Assembly: GCA_003586115.2 (NCBI GenBank)
Contig: QVOM02000072.1
Coordinates: 648,361-712,360 of the forward strand
Source of the DNA: Salvator merianae
Lineage: Eukaryota > Chordata > Lepidosauria > Squamata > Teiidae
DNA: 64,000 nucleotides
Direction of reading: 5' to 3'
In this document: positions 57,600 through 64,000 of the stretch, in pieces
Layout of the letters: each line of letters opens with the position of its first letter
Numbering within the stretch: position 1 is the stretch's first letter
Made by a program: the position numbers and the translations under genes
The notes under the pieces: generated by a model
Database searches by the model: none
Seen by the model: only the letters and a program-made list of their open reading frames with translations
What the model was told of the DNA's origin: nothing

Positions 57600-58303
57600 G
57601 TTCAAGAGTGAAGTTGATTATAAACCAAGAGCGCTCACCTTTGGTCCTCCAGATATTATGAGTCAACAGTGTGATGCAGCTGCAAGAAAGGCAAACACCA
57701 TCCTGGGCTGTATCAAGAGGAGCACAGAGTCTAGATCACGAGAAGTAATTGTCCCACTTTACTCTTCCTTGGTCAGACCTCATCTGGAGTATTGTGTCCA
57801 GTTCTGGGCACCCCAGTTTAAAAAAGACATTGACAAACTGGAACAAGTTCAGAGAAGGGCGACCAAAATGGTGAGTGGTCTGCAAACCATGTCCTACGAG
57901 GAACAGTTAAAGGACCTAGGAATGTTTAGCCTGCAGAAGAGAAGACTGAGAGGAGATATGATAGCTGTTTTCAAGTATCTGAAGGGCTGTCACAGTAGAG
58001 AAGGATTGACCCTATTCTCAGTTATGCAGGAGGGAAGGACTAGAAACAATGGGATGAAAATCCAAGGGAGAAGATACAGGCTAGATATTAGGAAAAACTT
58101 TCTGACCGTAAGGGCAATCAGTCACTGGAACAGGTTACCACAGGAGGTGGTGGGCTCTCCTTCGCTGGAGATCTTCAAGGAAAGGCTGGACAGATATCTG
58201 TCTGGGATGCTTTAGTGAATCCTGCATTGAGCAGGGGGTTGGACTCGATGACCCAGGAGGTCCCTTCCAACTCTATGATTCTATGATTCTATGATATCTC
58301 TGA
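57600..58303 (+). mobile_element. CR1 LINE, 3' end with an intact reverse transcriptase C-terminal frame
   Basis: An uninterrupted frame from 57577 to 58215 contains CDAAARKANTILGCIKRSTE, VIVPLYSSLVRPHLEYCVQF, DKLEQVQRRATKM, LQKRRLRGDMIAVFKYLKG and RAISHWNRLPQEVVGSP. This is the C-terminal region of CR1 ORF2 after the polymerase palm. The first 25 or so codons of the frame are not CR1-like. The 3' end has GGGTTGGACTCGATGACCCA and AGGTCCCTTCCAACTC, then the tail repeat TTCTATGATTCTATGATT. The intact frame and tail suggest a fairly young copy, though heavily 5' truncated and unable to move alone. Confidence 0.93.
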
Positions 58304-58593
58304 ACTATTTCTCCCAGCATTCCACGCCAGACTTAGTGGCTAGATGTCTTGTGCAGGATTGACTGTAGAGGCTAGTACAACAGACCGTACCCAAAAGTCC
58401 AGGGGAAAGCACTGGCCTTATTTTTGCTTGGAAGAAGAGCCAGAGACCATCTGCAGCCATGTGTCTGGCTGTAACCTAACTACTACCTCAGGCCTTAGAC
58501 TGCCATAAGCAGGCAGATTCCCACTGATAGCTAGTGCAAAGATTCCAGGAATTACCTGTATGGAATAGGGGCAAACACTTGCTCCCAAGTTGG

Positions 58594-58626
58594 TCGGTCA
58601 GTCAGTCAGTCAGTCAGTTAGTCAGA
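58594..58626. repeat. (CAGT)n microsatellite
   Basis: GGTCAGTCAGTCAGTCAGTC. The next 150 bases look like a reversed LINE/SINE 3' tail, but too degraded to name. Confidence 0.8.
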
Positions 58627-59479
58627 CAATCTATTTATTGATATGCTACCTTTTAAAATATCACTCAAGATGGTTAACAAAGCAAAAATGTGAATTACTT
58701 TATAGATAATACAAAATATAACCATGTAATAATAACAACAATAATATAGCACAGTCATTAGAAAATAAAACAAAAGCAAAAAGAACACCAGAGACGGTCT
58801 TCTCTACTCAACCCCAGCCTAAAGTACCACAGTTCATTTGTATTGCTCCTAGGACAGTGTCCCAGAGTGTGGGGACTTCTAGACAGTGGGAGCCACTTAG
58901 GGCACGTGTGCCTAAGTGGCCAGGAAAACTGGAGTAATTGCAGCAGGGAGATGGAGTATACTCTGGTCTCTGCCCACTATTAACAAGCTGTTATGGAGTT
59001 TATGGAGTTTATGAGCAGATTCAAATCCTGAGCTCCCTGTTGAATTCACAGCTGAGCCAAATCAACCCAAGCCTGGATTTCAAGAGCTACCTTGTTCCAG
59101 CACTTAATCAGGCCCCCTAAGACCCCTAAGAATGAGTAGTAGCAACCTTCACTCTGTTTAAGAAACCTCCAGGACAGGTACCAATACCGCCCTTTTACAA
59201 CCCTTCCTCGCCCTGCCATTTAACAGCAAAGAATAGGAAGGCAGGTTTTGTGATTAAAAAGGATGATGTGACCCTAGTTGGGGTCAAATTCATTTCCATT
59301 CTGACTTATTGATATTACTAATCATTTGGATGGGGAGAAAAAAGGATTTCTGCCTTTGGAGGTATTACAGCAGCAGAATTCATTCAAAACCAGTAGGCTT
59401 TTCCAACTATGCCACTGACATCCAGCTGCTGAACCTGCTTGCAGCTCTTGCAGATTCTTATTTCTTACCTTTAAAAGTT

Positions 59480-60450
59480 ACTACTTATTTTGATTTTTTT
59501 TAGCAATGTACTCCTCAAAATCCTTTTTAGCATTCCTGATTGCCATTTTGCATTTGTTCCTCCAGAATTTATGCTCCTTCCTGTTCTCCTCATTCAGACA
59601 ACCCTTCCATTTTCTAATTGAGTTTTTCTTGCTTTTAATGACTTCCTGTACTGCACTTATAAGCCATGCTGGTGTTTTCTTGGACTTTCTTCTTTTAGTT
59701 ATGCATTCTAATTGAGCCTCCATTTTTTGCGTTTGTAAATTATCTTCATGCATTTTGAAGTGATTGGAATCTTCTAACTTTCCCCTTCAATTCCCTTTTT
59801 ACTGTTTCCTCCTTTTTATGGAAGTTTCCTTTATGAAAGTTTAAGTTCTCTGTGTTAGATTTTATTGACAGCTTGCTGTCTGTATTTAGGTTGAAGATTA
59901 TCGCATTGTGGTCACTGTTTTCTGTTGGATCAGACACAATGACATCTTGTAACAGATCATGAGCATTACTTAGGATCTAATCCAGGACCCCTTTCCTTCT
60001 TGGTTAAGTTCCACAATCATTTGCTCTAGGGAACAATCATTTAGCATGTGTAGGAATTTTCTCTCTCTCACGTGTTGAACAAGTCTTCACTCAGTCTGTG
60101 TGAGGATAGTTGAAGTCCCCCATTATAATTACCCTTTTCTTTTTGGATGCTGCCTTACTTCATTTTCCAAATCCCATTTTCCTTTGGGAGTTTGGTTCAG
60201 AGGGCAACAGCATGTCCCTAACATTAGATTTGCTTTTTGACCTGGTACTCTTACCCACAATGTTTCCATGGATGGTCTGATTCACCTAGATATTCTAATT
60301 CATTAGATTTTATTTCTTCCCTAATGTATAAGACTACACCAGCTCCAGTTTGTCCTTTACTGTCTTTTGTTGCTTAGTCCATGATACAGTGTTGTTTATC
60401 TTTGTTGTATCCTTTTCCCCATTGTTGCAGTTTGTTCTTGTAATTGATTC
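59480..60450 (-). mobile_element. CR1-like LINE, endonuclease and linker region
   Basis: The minus strand keeps GAGVVLYIREEIKS-like coding near 60330 and SDHNAIIFNLNTD at about 59895, the SDH motif of APE-type endonucleases. Next is KTPAWLISAVQEVIKSKKNS and KKDFEEYIAKKNQ, the linker before the reverse transcriptase. The polymerase itself is missing and there are several stops. The clade (CR1 or L3) is not resolved. Confidence 0.75.
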
Positions 60451-60789
60451 TGTTCACTTAGCATTTGTTTAATAAAATTTATTTCTTTTATAATTAATTT
60501 CTAAGTGGTTCAAATTTGTACCACCCAATCATTTCCAGCAAGTCTTTCCAAGCAGCAACAAAAACAACTTATGTCAGTTAAACTACCAACTCTAAATAAT
60601 TCCTACCAATCAGATGGCCATTGAAATGAGATAAATGTTTTAAAAGTTCAGTTAGAGCCACTACAACTCCACTGGTTACTGTTATCCCAGGTATAGTGGT
60701 TCCTAAGTTAAAAAAATCTTAAAAGATGCAGCAGCAAGAATTAGAATCTCTTCGAAAGGGTCTTTGAAAAATGTAGCTTTCCTCAAGAG

Positions 60790-61165
60790 GCATGGGACCT
60801 GTTTGCACTTCTGTTAGAGAGTGTCAGGGACACTTTCTAGCAAAGAATGTCCACACTTTGCAGAGGCCTGAGCAGCCCGGAGCAACATAACGTTGTTCCC
60901 GATTGCTCCTAGCTGTGGAGCACAAATTAGTGCTCCACAGCTTTACTGGGAGTTGATAGTCATGGCAGCGGCTGGATGTTTCCTGGCCACTGTCATGGCG
61001 AACATCGAGGAAGGCTACCAGCATTTGCACCATGAATGTTGGTAGCTTGCTCATAGTGCAGACTATGGCTGTGCACCGTGGACAGTGTCAGTTCTGCATG
61101 GTCAATACCACCTTAGAATGGGCTAATTATCCCATTCTAAAGTGTTAAGTGCAAAAATGCCTATG
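60790..61165. mobile_element. Inverted-repeat element family X
   Basis: GGACCTGTTTGCACTTCTG on the left and AAGTGCAAAAATGCC on the right are inverted. Inside are GTGTCAGGGACACTTTCTAGC, cut short of the full family, TTAGTGCTCCACAGC and CATGGCAGCGGCTGGATG. From 61166 to 62750 no gene is recognised. Confidence 0.65.
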
Positions 61166-62764
61166 GTATCACTTCTCTACTCTTTAATGAAAGGCTCATA
61201 ATCCTTATCCGTGGCAAACTCTATTTTATATGCTACATAAATTTAATAAAGCACCCAGTATAAAAGAAAGAGTTCTAAAAGTGCTATATAAATGTTATAG
61301 AATGCCCATCTAACTGACACACATAATGAAAACTTTACCCTCAGCCTGCTGGCATTGTGGTAAAGAGAGAGGTACTACAATCCACCTTTAGTTGGACTGC
61401 AAGTGATTCAAATGTTTTGGAAAGATGTAAGGAATTTCCTCTAGAAAAATTAGATGTGTCCACTTCCCTGTGACCTACGTGGAAGAAGAGCAAAATTCAG
61501 GCCCTTAAGCCCACGCAGAAGGACCTCCTGTGCAGGCCGCCTTGCTTCAGTTCAGTGTCCAAGTGGAGCTGAACTTTTACTAGGAGAAGCTTTCATTAGA
61601 TGGCTTAGGAATCTTGACTTGAGAGTTGACGAAGCAGTTGTCAAAGGTACTAGTAGTATCCAATGTTAAATCCCAACCTTTTCTAGGAAACAGTTCCAGC
61701 TCCCAGATGTTGGGCTGTGTCTTGAGCCAAGGCTCAAGAAGAACCACAAGCTCTGGAGGTAGAAGGACAAAACCTCTGAGTCCAGTGAGAAGCAAAGGAT
61801 CTGTCTCCATCCCCTCTAATACTTACACCTGTGAAATTTAAAGCTGCTCAGTGAAGGGGTAGCTTAGCATCTATGATTTATTATTAGATTATTTAGGGAA
61901 TTGTTTAGATGCAATAAAAAAGCAGTTATTCTTGATTAGGGGCCTGGGACTATACACACACTGGCCATATGTTGCTCTACTGCTAGCCCATTTTCTTGTT
62001 GCGCTGAGGTTCTCTCATTCAAGCTGGCTTTTGCCCAGCCCCTACTCAATCAGTGCTGGCTTAAACAGTTGTATTTCCAGCCCTAATGTGTGGCAGGCAG
62101 CTGGAAAATGGCAGAAAGTGCCACTGTAGACCTGAAGGGGAACCATCCAGTTTGATGGCTTACTGGGAGGTGGACACATGTGAAACCCTGGCTTCTCTGA
62201 AGGGATTGGCATTTCCGTTCATCACCTACAGAGCATTAGGTTGTAACAACGCTATATCAGTAGCTGCAAGTGGAATATGAGCTGAGGAAGTAAAAGACGT
62301 TGGAACCTAAACATGCTAAAATCAAAGAGATTGGGGTACCCTAAAGCCAGCTGTTTTATTTGCTTAATTTGACGTCTCTACTACACAGAAGATCTTTGAT
62401 GTTTGGCACTATTAAGGATAGGTTTCAAAAAAATACCCTAGTCTCCACATTTTTGTCCTTTTGAAATTTGCAAAGTAGAGTCAATTAGAGATGTGATTTT
62501 ACATTGTTCCTTTTATCTTGACTTACAATCCAGATTTATCAGCCCATAAATAGGCAGCTCCTCAATATATCTGAGTTTTATGAAACTTTTCTCCTCTCAG
62601 ACATTTATGCCAAAACTTCCCTCCCGGTGGCTAGATTTTCTTTGCTAGCAATAAAAGTCAGAGTTCAGTGTAGCCATAATGATTAGTAAAATAATGATCA
62701 CATAAGGATATGGTAGTTTTATTCACAAAATCTAAATAATTTTTGACATTTATATTTTGTAAAA

Positions 62765-62845
62765 TTAATATTATATATATGTGTGTGTGTATGTCTTTTT
62801 ATATATGTGTGTGTGTGTGTCTTTTTTAGAGAGAAAGAGAAAGAG
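62765..62845. repeat. (TG)n and (GA)n microsatellites
   Basis: ATATATGTGTGTGTGTATG, then TATATGTGTGTGTGTGTG and AGAGAGAAAGAGAAAGAG. Confidence 0.85.
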
Positions 62846-62859
62846 AGAAAATAACAGCC

Positions 62860-63050
62860 CTGGATAGCTCAGTAGTTAAGCATACAGTTTACTATACAAC
62901 TAGCATGCAGGACACCAAAATCGTCCAGTAGGGGTCATTAAGAAGCCCCCTAATGCATCACCTGCTGACCCTACCTCGGCTATGAGAGAAAGACAAATAG
63001 AGTCAGGACTCAGACATCTCCTGGATTCATAAGGTCCTTGTCAGATGTTG
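62860..63050 (+). mobile_element. tRNA-derived SINE fragment
   Basis: CCTGGATAGCTCAGTAGTTA followed by AGCATACAG is a good A box (TAGCTCAGTNGTTAAGC). The B box is weak. The downstream part is not recognised, and no gene is seen from 63050 to 63780. Confidence 0.55.
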
Positions 63051-63780
63051 GAGAACCAGGATACTATGATGACATATGGGCTACTAGATCTCATAGATCT
63101 CACTTCAGAAGAGTGCAGTCTTAGGAACAGTTAAGATACTGTGCAGGACCCTCAAACTCTCAGGCCTTTGGTAGAAGACCAGAGGTTAAGGTAGGCATAC
63201 CAACTAACCACCCCTGCAGGATGAGAATATAATGTTATTTCCTCTTATATAAATCATGTAAAAAAATTATATAGATTTTGTGGAAAATAACTACCTTATC
63301 CTATTTTCTGTACAGGAGTATCTGCGATGGGTATGGGCTGAGGATGCAGGTGTTCCTATCTTCCTTCCACATTGGTGTCAGTCCAGTGTTCTACAACTCT
63401 CAAATACAGTCTGGGCACCAACTAATGATTAACTTCTTAGAGCGAATGCTGGCAGCAGTTGTGTCCTTAGACATAAGGAAATTGGACTAGGGACATCCTC
63501 TTTTGCAGCTGCTAATGTAAACAATCCTTGCTATGCCTCTTCTTTAGAAGACAAGCGTATTTCCCAGCCTAGCTCAGAGAGGGCTTTCTTGCCAGCTAGC
63601 TCTAATAGTTATCCTGATACCACCCTATAGGAACCCCAGGAAGAAAATGTGACTGAACTTGGGTTCTGGCTTCTGGAGTTGAAGGGTGTGGTTGTTGCCC
63701 TGAATGAGTGTGCCAGTCTACTACCAGATCTTTACTCAACAGAAGCAGTTGTTTGTCATAGCAACCCTGCTGACACTTTG

Positions 63781-64000
63781 GGCTTTTCTGCATTCACCTT
63801 GCCTTGACCCAGGCCAGTGGGTCTGGAGCAGTGAGTCCTGCTGATCCAGAACATGGCAAGGTGTGGCCTGGATCAGTGCTATCTGCACAACACCACTGCT
63901 TCAGACTGGCCCCTGCAGTGGCTCTAAAGCTCTCATGAGCTTTGGGACTGGCCTCTGAGGCCTCCAAAGGATTAGGAATGAAAGGCCCTAGCCTCAGAGC
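63781..64000. repeat. Inverted-repeat element, cut by the window end
   Basis: GGGCTTTTCTGCATTCACC with TTGCCTTGACCCAGGCC is a left end of the GGCC/TGCA MITE type. The sequence runs to the window edge. Confidence 0.45.

Overview
The window is vertebrate nuclear DNA, most likely from a squamate reptile (lizard or snake). Two things point there: intron-bearing IFITM/CD225 genes, and a repeat mixture of RTE-BovB, L2, CR1 and L1 LINEs, tRNA-derived SINEs and many short inverted-repeat DNA transposons. Species cannot be fixed from sequence alone. More than 95% of the window is noncoding; most open frames of 60-150 codons lie inside transposon debris.

The functional core is a tandem set of three interferon-induced transmembrane protein (IFITM, dispanin/CD225) genes, all on the minus strand and all with the classical two-exon layout. 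Exon 1 ends in an AAG lysine codon followed by GT; exon 2 begins at the RDxKxxGD segment. Gene 1 has exon 1 at 4653-4474, and its exon 2 is not in the window. Gene 2 has exon 1 at 22774-22583 and exon 2 at 13467-13246, with a 9.1 kb intron. Gene 3 has exon 1 at 46315-46070 and exon 2 at 42116-41946, with a 4.0 kb intron. Gene 3 carries an N-terminal YEHL sorting motif, an LKEEH stretch, the palmitoylation cysteines, and a TATA box with an IRF-type element. It is the best candidate for an IFITM3-like antiviral restriction factor. Gene 1 has lost the paired cysteines. Gene 2 has a long C-terminal tail and an ISRE-like site upstream.

Region by region: 1-4.4 kb is transposon debris and gene 1 intron. 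4.4-5.1 kb is gene 1 exon 1 in a CpG-rich promoter. 5-13 kb holds inverted-repeat elements, a U6 snRNA retrofragment and an L1 split by a probable solo LTR. 13.2-22.8 kb is gene 2, with a BovB copy carrying an internal inverted duplication in its intron. 23-41 kb holds hAT-like, L2, CR1 and Harbinger-like elements. 41.9-46.5 kb is gene 3, with a nested Harbinger/hAT/L1 stack in its intron. 47-50 kb has two more Harbinger-like copies. 52.4-53.1 kb is a TOLLIP processed pseudogene. 53-64 kb has SINE, CR1 and other LINE fragments.

The most notable non-genic content is a Harbinger-like non-autonomous transposon family with six copies in 64 kb. Its ends read GGCTGC and three copies have clear TTA target duplications. 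It exists as a short and a long form and takes part in nested insertions that can be ordered in time.
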